The notes below the pieces were generated by a model that saw only the letters and a list, made by a program, of their open reading frames with translations, was not told where the DNA came from and searched no databases. This document shows, piece after piece, positions 34,151 through 41,859 of a DNA stretch of 64,000 nt. Origin of the DNA: Lentisphaerae bacterium ADurb.Bin242 (GTDB taxonomy: Bacteria; Verrucomicrobiota; Lentisphaeria; Victivallales; UBA1829); NCBI GenBank assembly GCA_002069785.1, contig MWCA01000005.1, positions 50,622-114,621 of the forward strand, in the 5' to 3' direction. Numbering within the stretch: the first letter of the stretch is position 1; each line of letters opens with the position of its first letter. Position numbers and translations under genes: made by a program.

Positions 34151-35015
34151 TTTTTTTCCGGATCCGCCCGGTTTTGCCCGCGGCTTGTCCGGGAAGGATG
34201 TCCTCCGGCCCCGCGTTCCGCTGTCTCGTCCGGAGATAATTGCGCGGGCTGCATCCGAAGTAATGCTTGAAGGTGCGTGAAAAGGACGAAAGCTCCTGAA
34301 ATCCGCACAGGTCCGCGATCTCCTTGATCCGGAGCCGGTTCGCCCGGATCATTTCGGCGGCCAGGGTCACGCGCTGAAAAAGGATGTAGTCATGGAAGGG
34401 CTGTCCCAGCTTTTCCCGGAAGAGCTTCCGGAAATAGGCCCGTGAAATATCCCGTTCCGACGCGATTTTCCGGAGATCGAATGTCCCCGCCGGGTCCACG
34501 CGAATTTTTTCGGCCACGCTCATGATCCGGTAGCGGTCTTCGTTCCGCGGCGGCGTCTTTTCGACGGCTTTGAACAGGAGATAAACCAGTTTTTCGATGT
34601 TCAGAACGATCGCCGGATGGTTTTTCCGTTTATCCGTCCGGAAGTCGCGGAGGATTTCGTTGAAAACATCGTTGACGGGACGGGGTTCCGGGAGTGTGAT
34701 GAACCCGTTCCGGAAGATGCCGTACAGCGAATCGTAAATGCGTTTCCCCCTTTCGCCGGAAAAATCGATCCAGAGGTGCTCGTAAGGCACGGTGAGTTCC
34801 CGGACGGTTTCATACTGATAACGGCGGTGTGCGGGTCCGAGCCAGAAAACGACCGGAGCCTCGAGCCGGACCGTTTCGGAATCGATGTGAAGCTTCACGA
34901 CGCCCGATTTGATGTACTCGATGGAATACCATGGACTGGAAAAAGGACGGTGATTGTATCGGAAAAACGCCCTTCTTGTCACCATTTTAACGGTCAGGTC
35001 TCTGAAATAATTCAT
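34140..35015 (-). CDS. AraC-family transcriptional regulator
   Basis: This 291-residue protein has an N-terminal cupin-like sensing domain (about 20-100, with YSIEYIKSGVVKLHID). The C-terminal AraC double HTH covers about 165-265 (FDLRKIASERDISRAYFRKL, then IKEIADLCGFQELSSFSRTF). It diverges from the Gfo/Idh/MocA-ceramidase-creatininase operon and is the likely activator of it. The 3' end overlaps the NAGPA gene by 11 bases on the opposite strand. A basic tail of about 30 residues follows the HTH. Confidence 0.85.
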   Translation of the reverse strand: MNYFRDLTVKMVTRRAFFRYNHRPFSSPWYSIEYIKSGVVKLHIDSETVRLEAPVVFWLGPAHRRYQYETVRELTVPYEHLWIDFSGERGKRIYDSLYGIFRNGFITLPEPRPVNDVFNEILRDFRTDKRKNHPAIVLNIEKLVYLLFKAVEKTPPRNEDRYRIMSVAEKIRVDPAGTFDLRKIASERDISRAYFRKLFREKLGQPFHDYILFQRVTLAAEMIRANRLRIKEIADLCGFQELSSFSRTFKHYFGCSPRNYLRTRQRNAGPEDILPGQAAGKTGRIRKKTIP

Positions 35016-35053
35016 TTTTCCGCAGATATGTCAAGTTTTCCTTAAATTTGTTA

Positions 35054-35082
35054 TTTACTTCCGTCTTTTTCTACTGTATAAT
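35054..35082 (+). promoter_or_regulatory. Promoter for the 35171-39270 operon
   Basis: TTTACT (35054-35059), a 17-bp spacer and a perfect TATAAT (35077-35082) lie about 90 bases before the oxidoreductase start. The weak -35 box is compatible with activation by the divergent AraC protein. Confidence 0.6.
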
Positions 35083-35170
35083 GTATCCCGGTTTATAAAA
35101 ATCTTCAAGAGGGAAGCAGTCCATCTTGGAAAAATTATTTTTCATAAGTTCCGGAAAGGAAAATGCGATC

Positions 35171-36196
35171 ATGAGAAACGGAAAACTGGGAGCGGCCGTC
35201 ATCGGGTGCGGAGAAGGGTTCAGACATATCAAGGCCTATCAGGAGAATCCACGCTACGAACTGCTCGCTTTGTGCGACATCCATCCGGAACGCATCCGGA
35301 AGCGGATGGACGAATTCGGCCTGAAAACGGATGTCGTCGCCTCCGGGGATTACCGGGATCTGCTCGCCATTCCCGGGGTCGATGTGGTGTCCGTGGCATC
35401 CCCGGATTATTTTCATGCGGAACATTCCATCGCCGCGCTCGAGGCCGGCAAGAACGTCCTCTGCGAAAAACCCATGACGCTGGACCTGGAGGAATCGAAG
35501 GCGATCGTCGAAGCGGTCCGGCGGACCGGAAAGGCTTTCATGATCGGGCATCCCACCCGCTACACTCCGGCATTCGTGCTGGCGCGCCGGATGATTCAGC
35601 ACGGCGACATCGGGGAGCTCTTCCTGGTGGAGAGCGAATACGCCCACAACTACCGGCATGTGCGGGGGATCGACGACTGGCGGGACCCGTTCCTCGGAGG
35701 CGCCTGCCACGCCATGGACCTGGTCCGCTGGATCACGGACGACCTTGTGGAGGAGGCGTTCGCCTACGGCACGAAGAAGGGCCTCGCCGACTGGCCCATC
35801 GCCAACGACACCTACATGGCCGTATTCAAGTTCCGCAACGGAGTCGTCGGCAAGGTGATGTGCTCTATCGGTCTCTCCCGTCCCTACACCATGCGCAGCG
35901 TGTTTTACGGCACGAAAGGCACGATCATCTGCGACAACCTGAGCAAGACTTTGCAGGTTTCCAGCGTCAAGCTGTTCGGAACGGAAGCGGATGTCTGCAC
36001 GCCGTTCGCCGAGGTCCCGGTGGAAGTCAACAACCATAACGTGGAAGCACAGGTCGACCTCATGGCGGACATTCTGCTGGAAGGCGCGGAAAACCACGCC
36101 TCCGTGATCGAAGGAGCCCGCACCGTGGCCGCCTGCGCCGCCGCGATCGAATCGGCAAGGACCGGATGCCCCGTCAAGGTGGAACAGGATTTCTGA
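35171..36196 (+). CDS. Gfo/Idh/MocA-family oxidoreductase
   Basis: From the ATG at 35171 this is a 341-residue protein. It opens with the Rossmann motif AAVIGCGEGFRHIKAY and carries CEKPMTLDLEESKAI, the family signature, then GGACHAMDLVRW in the substrate domain. It is a cytosolic NAD(P)-dependent dehydrogenase acting on a sugar or polyol of unknown identity. A TTG start 15 codons upstream is possible. It is the first gene of a four-gene operon, 15 bases before the next. Confidence 0.88.
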   Translation: MRNGKLGAAVIGCGEGFRHIKAYQENPRYELLALCDIHPERIRKRMDEFGLKTDVVASGDYRDLLAIPGVDVVSVASPDYFHAEHSIAALEAGKNVLCEKPMTLDLEESKAIVEAVRRTGKAFMIGHPTRYTPAFVLARRMIQHGDIGELFLVESEYAHNYRHVRGIDDWRDPFLGGACHAMDLVRWITDDLVEEAFAYGTKKGLADWPIANDTYMAVFKFRNGVVGKVMCSIGLSRPYTMRSVFYGTKGTIICDNLSKTLQVSSVKLFGTEADVCTPFAEVPVEVNNHNVEAQVDLMADILLEGAENHASVIEGARTVAACAAAIESARTGCPVKVEQDF

Positions 36197-36211
36197 CCGG
36201 AGGAAACCGTT

Positions 36212-36997
36212 ATGGCTGAAATCAAAACCCTGGAAGAGCATCTGGAATTCGTGCGGGAAGTCGCGCGGCTCTCCTTTTCTTTCGCCTGGAAACTCCAGGC
36301 AAAACTGCCGGAGGAGAATTTGAGCGACATTCTCCGGCTCCATACCATGCTGTATTACCACATTCTGAACCTGCCCGCGGACAAGCCCCGTGCGGAACTG
36401 GCCGCGTGCGGCGCGCACAGCGCGGAGGAATTCGAGGAAGCCATGTGGAACCGGACAAAGGATTTCATTCTGTCCAAAGCCACGGAATTCTATCCGGATT
36501 CCATCGGCATGCCAGGCTATATCAAGCCCGAATTCCACTGGAACTGCGGCAGTCTCAAATACGATCCGCCGCATCCGGGGCTTCCGGGAAATCCGTGTGT
36601 CTTCCACATTGCGAACACAACGGCGCCCCGTTCCATTTTCGAGGTGAAGGGACACCTTCTGGAATGTTTTGAAAAACTGATCCGCGACAGCGAAAAGGAA
36701 TACGGCTACACCACCCTCTACACAATGACCTGGCTTAACGAACGCGAAGAGTTTCTCCACTATTTTCCGCAGGAATGGCGCGACAACCTTTCCCCGCGGG
36801 AAAACCGGGTTCCCGGCTGGACCGTGGGCGACTGGGGACAACTCCTCACGGGACGCGGTCTTCTGAATCCGAAAACAGCCGCGTTCGTGCGTGAAAACGG
36901 AGTCCTGAAATATTGCAGCCGCAGTTCGCGCTGCTCGTTTGCGAATATGAAAAAACACCTTGCATTTCTGCGGAAGCAGGAGGAACAGGAATCATGA
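36212..36997 (+). CDS. Conserved protein of unknown function, 261 aa
   Basis: I do not recognise a family. The protein is soluble, without signal peptide or membrane helix. Its first 80 residues are helical, followed by a region rich in aromatic residues and prolines (YDPPHPGLPGNPCVFHIANT, TLYTMTWLNEREEFLHYFP). The position is informative: 15 bases after a Gfo/Idh/MocA dehydrogenase and overlapping the ceramidase-like gene by ATGA. It is therefore probably an enzyme or isomerase of the same pathway. The His, Trp and Glu residues in the centre are candidates for an active site. Confidence 0.7.
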   Translation: MAEIKTLEEHLEFVREVARLSFSFAWKLQAKLPEENLSDILRLHTMLYYHILNLPADKPRAELAACGAHSAEEFEEAMWNRTKDFILSKATEFYPDSIGMPGYIKPEFHWNCGSLKYDPPHPGLPGNPCVFHIANTTAPRSIFEVKGHLLECFEKLIRDSEKEYGYTTLYTMTWLNEREEFLHYFPQEWRDNLSPRENRVPGWTVGDWGQLLTGRGLLNPKTAAFVRENGVLKYCSRSSRCSFANMKKHLAFLRKQEEQES

Positions 36998-38403
36998 AAG
37001 CCGGCTTTTACGAATGCGACATCACGCCCGCCATCGGAATGGAGCGTCCCGCCACCTACCACAAGCTCTTTATCGAAAAGATCAACGATCCCCTGAAGGC
37101 GCGCGCGGTCGTGATTGACAGCGGATCGACCCAAATTGCCATGGTCGGCGTGGACGTGTGCATCGTCCCGGGCGATGTGACGGAAAAAGTCTGCGCGGCT
37201 CTTCCGGGAATCGATGTGATGCTGAGCGCGTCGCATACGCATTACGGCGGACCCGCAAGACTCTCGAAATTCAGCGGAGACACCATATCTGAACTTATCA
37301 GAAAACTTGCGTTCGAGGAGAGCGTCTGCGCCGATCCTGATTATACGGCGCACCTGGTTTCCCAAATTGTGACAGCGATCAAAATGGCGGAACGCAGGAG
37401 TGAGGAGGTGATTTTTTCGTTCGGGAAAGGGACGGCGGAAGGCGTGTCGTTCAATCGCGGGTTCAAAATGAAAAACGGTCATCGTGCGACGCATCCGGGC
37501 AAAGGAAATTCCGAAATAGTGGAACCGTTTGAACCCATCGACACGCAAGTCGGAACAGTCGGCATCTGGCGGAAAAACGATTGCTCGTTTCTCGGATGCA
37601 TCGTAAACTTCAGTTGTCACGGGACTTGCGACGGGACAGGTGCAACCGCCGACTGGCCAGGACAAATGGTTCGCACGGTCAAATCGGTCATGGGCGAGGA
37701 TGCAGGAGTCGTCTATCTCTACGGATGCGCGGGCGACATCACGCAGATCGACAATCAATCGCTTTCTCCGACAGAGAGCGGACCCGAATATTCAAAAGTT
37801 GTCGGCGTCACAGTCGGGGCCGAGGCGCTCAAAATCCTTATGAAAGCGAAAAAGGGCGATATTTCGACTTTGAAATGCAAATATGCGACGATAAAAATTC
37901 CGCGCAGAAAGCCTTCCGGGAAATCCCTGAAACAAGCGCTTGAGATCGTGAATCAGTGGAAACGCGACACTCCGTTCCACTTTGCAAAAGAGCGATTGCT
38001 GCTGGAAGAGTTCATAAAAAAAGAGCCGGAATACAACATGCGAATCCAGAGCATTCAGCTCGGTCCGCTGGTCATTGAGGCCCTCCCCGGCGAACTTTTC
38101 TGCGGAATCGGACTGGAAATCAAAAAGCGGTCGAAATTCCCGTTCACGTGGGTGAGCAGTCTGGCCAACGACGCCTGCGGCTACGTGCCGACGCGCAAGG
38201 CGCTCGACCCCAAATGCGGAGGCGGTTACGAAACACGCCTGACGGCGGGAACGTGTCTGATTCCGGAGGCGGCGGATATGATTGCGGACAAAGCCTCGGA
38301 AGAAATCAAAAAATTCACGCCGGATGCCGTTCCGGTCGGACCGCAGATTGCACCGTCGAATCACGTCTGGGATTTTGGTAACTGTCCGCCGGAACTGGAG
38401 TAG
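36994..38403 (+). CDS. Neutral/alkaline ceramidase-like family protein (cytosolic)
   Basis: From 36994 this is a 469-residue protein starting MKAGFYECDITPAIGMERP, the opening typical of the neutral/alkaline non-lysosomal ceramidase N-terminal family. Further signature parts are LSASHTHYGGPARL (metal-binding His cluster), NFSCHGTCDG, YGCAGDITQ and ALPGELFCGIGLEI. No signal peptide is present, so a role on true ceramides is doubtful; many bacterial members of this family have unknown substrates. It overlaps the previous gene by ATGA. The sequence from about 37270 has less GC-biased third positions than its neighbours. Confidence 0.8.
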   Translation: MKAGFYECDITPAIGMERPATYHKLFIEKINDPLKARAVVIDSGSTQIAMVGVDVCIVPGDVTEKVCAALPGIDVMLSASHTHYGGPARLSKFSGDTISELIRKLAFEESVCADPDYTAHLVSQIVTAIKMAERRSEEVIFSFGKGTAEGVSFNRGFKMKNGHRATHPGKGNSEIVEPFEPIDTQVGTVGIWRKNDCSFLGCIVNFSCHGTCDGTGATADWPGQMVRTVKSVMGEDAGVVYLYGCAGDITQIDNQSLSPTESGPEYSKVVGVTVGAEALKILMKAKKGDISTLKCKYATIKIPRRKPSGKSLKQALEIVNQWKRDTPFHFAKERLLLEEFIKKEPEYNMRIQSIQLGPLVIEALPGELFCGIGLEIKKRSKFPFTWVSSLANDACGYVPTRKALDPKCGGGYETRLTAGTCLIPEAADMIADKASEEIKKFTPDAVPVGPQIAPSNHVWDFGNCPPELE

Positions 38404-38409
38404 AAGATC

Positions 38410-39270
38410 ATGCGGAACATGCACAAATATGAAGAACTGACTCCCTTTGAGTTCGAACAGGAAAAGAAACGCGCCTCGATCATTTACCTGACCTCCGGCC
38501 CGCTGGAATATCATGAGGAGTGCAACGCGCTGGGCATCGATCCGTGCAAGGGCTACGAATGGTGCCTGGCCGTCGCGGAACGGGTCGGCGGGATTGTCTT
38601 CCCGATGCTTCCGCTGGCGCCGTCCGGCAATCCGCTCCGGACAAGGGAACAGCTTTTCGGCGACTTCGGGAAAGAGCCGCCGTATACCGGGAAATATCAC
38701 TCCCAGCCGGGCATGTATCCCGGCGTGTTTTCGAGTCTGGAAACCTGCCGGATGGTGTTTCAGGAACTGCTTGAGACCTTCGCGCTGCACCTGGAATTCA
38801 AAATGTGCGTCTTCATGGGAAGTCACGGCCCCTCGGGAAACCTGTGCAAGACGATCGTCAAAGAATGCGGCGCGGAAATTCCCGATATCGGATATTCGCC
38901 CCATCATCCGCTCGGCACTCTCCATGGAATGAAAATCATGGCGGTGGGCAGCCTCGACTACAATCTGGATATCATACGGAAATTCTATGCGGATCACCGG
39001 ATCGGACGGATCAACCACGGCGGACTTTGGGAAGCGGCGATCAATTACGCCATCAACCCGGAGTATTTTCAGCCGGAGTATCTCGATCCGGAAAAATACC
39101 CGCCCATGTACGGCGCTCTGAAAGAGGAACATGCCGAAGACCTTCTGCGTCCGGTGCGCTCGGAATACCGTCAGTTCACGCCGGAGTTCGCCCGGGAGCT
39201 TTTCGACGTGACCGTGGAGCGTTTCGCCGCCGATGTAAAACAGAATTATGAAAAACTTATACAGAAATGA
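38410..39270 (+). CDS. Creatininase-family protein
   Basis: This 286-residue protein shows the creatininase family elements: SGPLEYHEECNALGID near the start (acid and His metal ligands), MGSHGPSGN in place of the usual GHGGN, and NHGGLWEAAIN. Family members are metal-dependent amidohydrolases acting on creatinine, formamides or peptide-like amides. It is the last clear gene of the operon, 6 bases after the ceramidase-like gene. Together these suggest opening of an amide or cyclic intermediate. Confidence 0.78.
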   Translation: MRNMHKYEELTPFEFEQEKKRASIIYLTSGPLEYHEECNALGIDPCKGYEWCLAVAERVGGIVFPMLPLAPSGNPLRTREQLFGDFGKEPPYTGKYHSQPGMYPGVFSSLETCRMVFQELLETFALHLEFKMCVFMGSHGPSGNLCKTIVKECGAEIPDIGYSPHHPLGTLHGMKIMAVGSLDYNLDIIRKFYADHRIGRINHGGLWEAAINYAINPEYFQPEYLDPEKYPPMYGALKEEHAEDLLRPVRSEYRQFTPEFARELFDVTVERFAADVKQNYEKLIQK

Positions 39271-39745
39271 ACCGGAATCGATTTGGAAAGGAGGAATCAG
39301 GTCATGAGGAAGAAACAGGTCTTCCGTTTCATATTTTAAGATTTTTTGAATCTGTTTTCGGCCGTTTGTTCTGAACCATACAAATGCGGAACGGCAAGTG
39401 CATGATCGCACTCCATGACCTCTCCGGACTTCCATCCCCCCTACCCCGGCGGCCAGTTCAAAACATCCGATCGAATCCGCTTCGTTCCAATTCATCCTCC
39501 ACGCTGGTCCGCACATGAAAAGAGCGGTTCGGTTCCGGCCGCATGGGGAAACCTTTTTCGGCAGAACCGTTCTTCTGGAAAGTCAAATATATTTCTTAAA
39601 ATGATAAACTATGGATCTTGAAATGAAAAATTTCGAGGTTTATGGAGGCTTATTGATGTTTTGTCTGAAATAGCGGATATATTACTGCCATGAAGTCGTG
39701 GGGGGCGTAAATTTCTTGCGCTTGTTTTTGTATCTTCCGATGGCG
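39271..39745. other. Gene-poor stretch after the creatininase-like gene
   Basis: No supported gene fills these 475 bases. An 11-codon frame (39304-39339) has a perfect AAAGGAGG ribosome site 9 bases upstream (39287-39294) but stops at once. This may be the start of a decayed fifth operon gene or a leader peptide. The rest shows mixed composition with stops in all frames. Confidence 0.4.
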
Positions 39746-40027
39746 TTTACTTCAGGAAACACGTAAGATTAAAATTGTTTTAATGGGCAGAAATCCACGT
39801 CCTCCGGGCGTGGACAAAGACCTTCATGGTTTGCCGGAAGGTCCACCCATGCCATCGTAATTTTCAATTGTCCCTACAGAGAGAAAGGCCGCAGCATGAG
39901 CAGATTTTGTAAGACGGCACATGTCTTGCGGCATTGCCAATTCATATGATCCGGATGCTGAAAGAAAGGAGTGAAGAGAACGGGATGTACCATTGAAATG
40001 TTGAACTGAAAAACTTAAGGAGAATGG
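39746..40027 (+). promoter_or_regulatory. Promoter and structured candidate 5' leader of sodB
   Basis: TTTACT (39746-39751), an 18-bp spacer and TAAAAT (39770-39775) form a candidate promoter. The implied leader of about 245 bases begins with a 9-bp hairpin (39794-39814) and a 7-bp hairpin (39819-39843). A GTGGAC/GTCCAC pairing (39810-39815 with 39841-39846) would exclude both. Further pairing parts are GCCGCA/TGCGGC (39888-39893, 39927-39932) and GTAAGAC/GTCTTGC (39909-39929). AAGGAG precedes the sodB ATG. Confidence 0.4.
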
Positions 40028-40651
40028 ATGATGAAAAACGACACGGTTAAAAAAGAAGCTGCACATATCCTGCCGCCTCTGCCTTATGAGGAGAATGCGC
40101 TGGAGCCTGCCATCTCTGCCCGGACGCTCGAGTTCCACTACGGCAAGCATCACAAAGGATATGTCGACACCCTGAACAAACTGATCGCAGGAACGGAGCA
40201 CGCGGGACAGCCGCTGGAAACAGTGATCGGCGAGACGGCTGGAAACCCCGATAAAACCGCCATCTTCAACAATGCATCGCAAGCGTGGAATCACACGTTC
40301 TTCTGGCAAAGCCTGTGCCCCAAGGGCGGAGGAGAACCGCCTGCCGCATTGAAAAAGAAGATCGAAGCCGCATTCGGAACCATTGACGCATGCAAGAAGG
40401 AACTGGCAACGGCAGCAACAACCCAATTCGGCAGCGGTTGGGCATGGCTGGTGCTGGACGGCACTGTGTTGAAAGTGGCCAAGACCTGCAATGCGGATTC
40501 GCCTCTCGTCAAAGGCCAGAAACCGCTGTTGACCATTGACGTTTGGGAACACGCCTATTATCTGGATTATCAAAACCGCCGCGCGGACTATGTTGCGGCC
40601 GTTCTTGACAAGCTGATCAATTGGCGTTTCGCCGCAGACAATCTCGGGTAG
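40028..40651 (+). CDS. sodB: Iron-type superoxide dismutase
   Basis: This 207-residue protein aligns along its whole length with bacterial Fe-SODs. The metal ligands are His37 ([11 protein letters not shown]), His89 (QAWNHTFFW), Asp171 and His175 ([11 protein letters not shown]). Gln85, four residues before His89, is the position that marks Fe-type enzymes. It disproportionates superoxide in the cytosol, a sensible defence for an anaerobe. Two ATG codons are adjacent (40028 and 40031); AAGGAG serves either. The N-terminus is about 10 residues longer than E. coli SodB. It has a long untranslated region upstream and stands apart from the sugar operons. Confidence 0.95.
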   Translation: MMKNDTVKKEAAHILPPLPYEENALEPAISARTLEFHYGKHHKGYVDTLNKLIAGTEHAGQPLETVIGETAGNPDKTAIFNNASQAWNHTFFWQSLCPKGGGEPPAALKKKIEAAFGTIDACKKELATAATTQFGSGWAWLVLDGTVLKVAKTCNADSPLVKGQKPLLTIDVWEHAYYLDYQNRRADYVAAVLDKLINWRFAADNLG

Positions 40652-40670
40652 TACCGGATTGGACATCATG

Positions 40671-40724
40671 CCGGTGGAAGCAGCGCCGTTCATGACATAT
40701 CATGACCGATGCTGTTTCCACCGG
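40671..40724 (+). repeat. Inverted repeat between sodB and the hydrolase gene
   Basis: CCGGTGGAAGCAGC (40671-40684) pairs with GCTGTTTCCACCGG (40711-40724) with one mismatch. The 26-base loop itself contains two TCATGA palindromes separated by CATA. There is no T-run after it, so it may be a processing or pausing hairpin rather than a simple terminator. Confidence 0.55.
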
Positions 40725-40840
40725 GGACGGAACGATAGTGTCGGCCCGAGCCGCCAAGGAACCGGATGCAGCAACCGGCAACCATTTCCTTTTAACAGGA
40801 GCCCGGAAATCAGTCCGGCTTAACCATCAGGAGAGACACA

Positions 40841-41662
40841 ATGAACACAATCATCACCAAAGACGGAACTGAAATCTACTACAAGGACTGGGGGGGCTCG
40901 GGAGCACCTGTCATTTTCAGTCACGGCTGGCCGCTCAGCTCCGATGCATGGGAAAGCCAGATGGTCTTTCTCGGTTCCCACGGCTATCGCTGCATCGCCC
41001 ACGATCGTCGGGGTCATGGCCGTTCAGGACAGCCCTGGGACGGCAACGATATGGATACATACGCGGACGATCTGGCGACACTTATTGAAACGCTTGAGCT
41101 GGATGGAATCACTCTCATCGGCCATTCGACCGGCGGCGGAGAGGTTGCCCGATACATTGGACGCCACGGTACCGGATGCATTGCCAAGGTCGTGCTGCTT
41201 GGCTCGGTGACGCCGTTGATGCTGAAGACGCCGGACAATCCCGGAGGTCTGCCGATCAAGACGTTCGATGACATTCGCTCCGGCGTCGCTGCCGACCGTT
41301 CGCAGTTCTTCAAGGACCTTACGGTACCGTTCTACGGCCTGAACAGGCCGAACGCAAAAAAGATCAGCCAGGGGGTCTGCGATGCTTTCTGGTTCCAGGG
41401 CATGCAAGGCGGACTCAGGAACGAGCTGGAGTGCATAAAGGCTTTTTCCGAGACGGACTTCACGGAAGATCTCAAGAAGATCGACGTGCCGACCCTGGTA
41501 ATCCACGGCGACTATGACCAGATCGTGCCGATCGGCGCCTCGGCTCACGCGGCGGTAAAACTCATCAGGAACGCGCAGCTGAAAATATACAATGGAGCGC
41601 CTCACGGCATTGCGGACACGCACAAAGACCAGCTCAACACTGACCTGCTGAATTTCCTGTAG
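40841..41662 (+). CDS. Alpha/beta hydrolase, cofactor-free chloroperoxidase type
   Basis: This 273-residue protein matches the non-heme haloperoxidase/perhydrolase group. It has [15 protein letters not shown] (oxyanion region), [11 protein letters not shown], and nucleophile motif [14 protein letters not shown] (Ser96). The likely acid is Asp226 in HGDYDQIVP, and the catalytic His is His255 in APHGIAD. There is no signal peptide. Such enzymes hydrolyse esters and, in vitro, make peracids that halogenate substrates; the natural role is uncertain. The gene follows sodB by 189 bases on the same strand, so a shared role in oxidative stress is possible. Confidence 0.88.
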   Translation: MNTIITKDGTEIYYKDWGGSGAPVIFSHGWPLSSDAWESQMVFLGSHGYRCIAHDRRGHGRSGQPWDGNDMDTYADDLATLIETLELDGITLIGHSTGGGEVARYIGRHGTGCIAKVVLLGSVTPLMLKTPDNPGGLPIKTFDDIRSGVAADRSQFFKDLTVPFYGLNRPNAKKISQGVCDAFWFQGMQGGLRNELECIKAFSETDFTEDLKKIDVPTLVIHGDYDQIVPIGASAHAAVKLIRNAQLKIYNGAPHGIADTHKDQLNTDLLNFL

Positions 41663-41859
41663 GACGAATTCAGGCGCTGTAGAACGGTTCGTTTTGCGGT
41701 TTTGCCAACCCGGGCTTCTGCTGTCTCGCTTTCAAACATAGACATCAGATTATACGATTCCGAAGTGAAACCATGGGGTGAAATGATTTTGCCCATGATT
41801 TCTTTCTGTTTCGACTACAGGCATTTGGCCGCGTTTGCCGGTCAGGCAAAGTTTCATGA

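Noticed and set aside
35126..35171. TTG start for the Gfo/Idh/MocA gene
   Set aside because: It would add 15 residues without similarity to the family, and the ATG at 35171 directly precedes the Rossmann strand.
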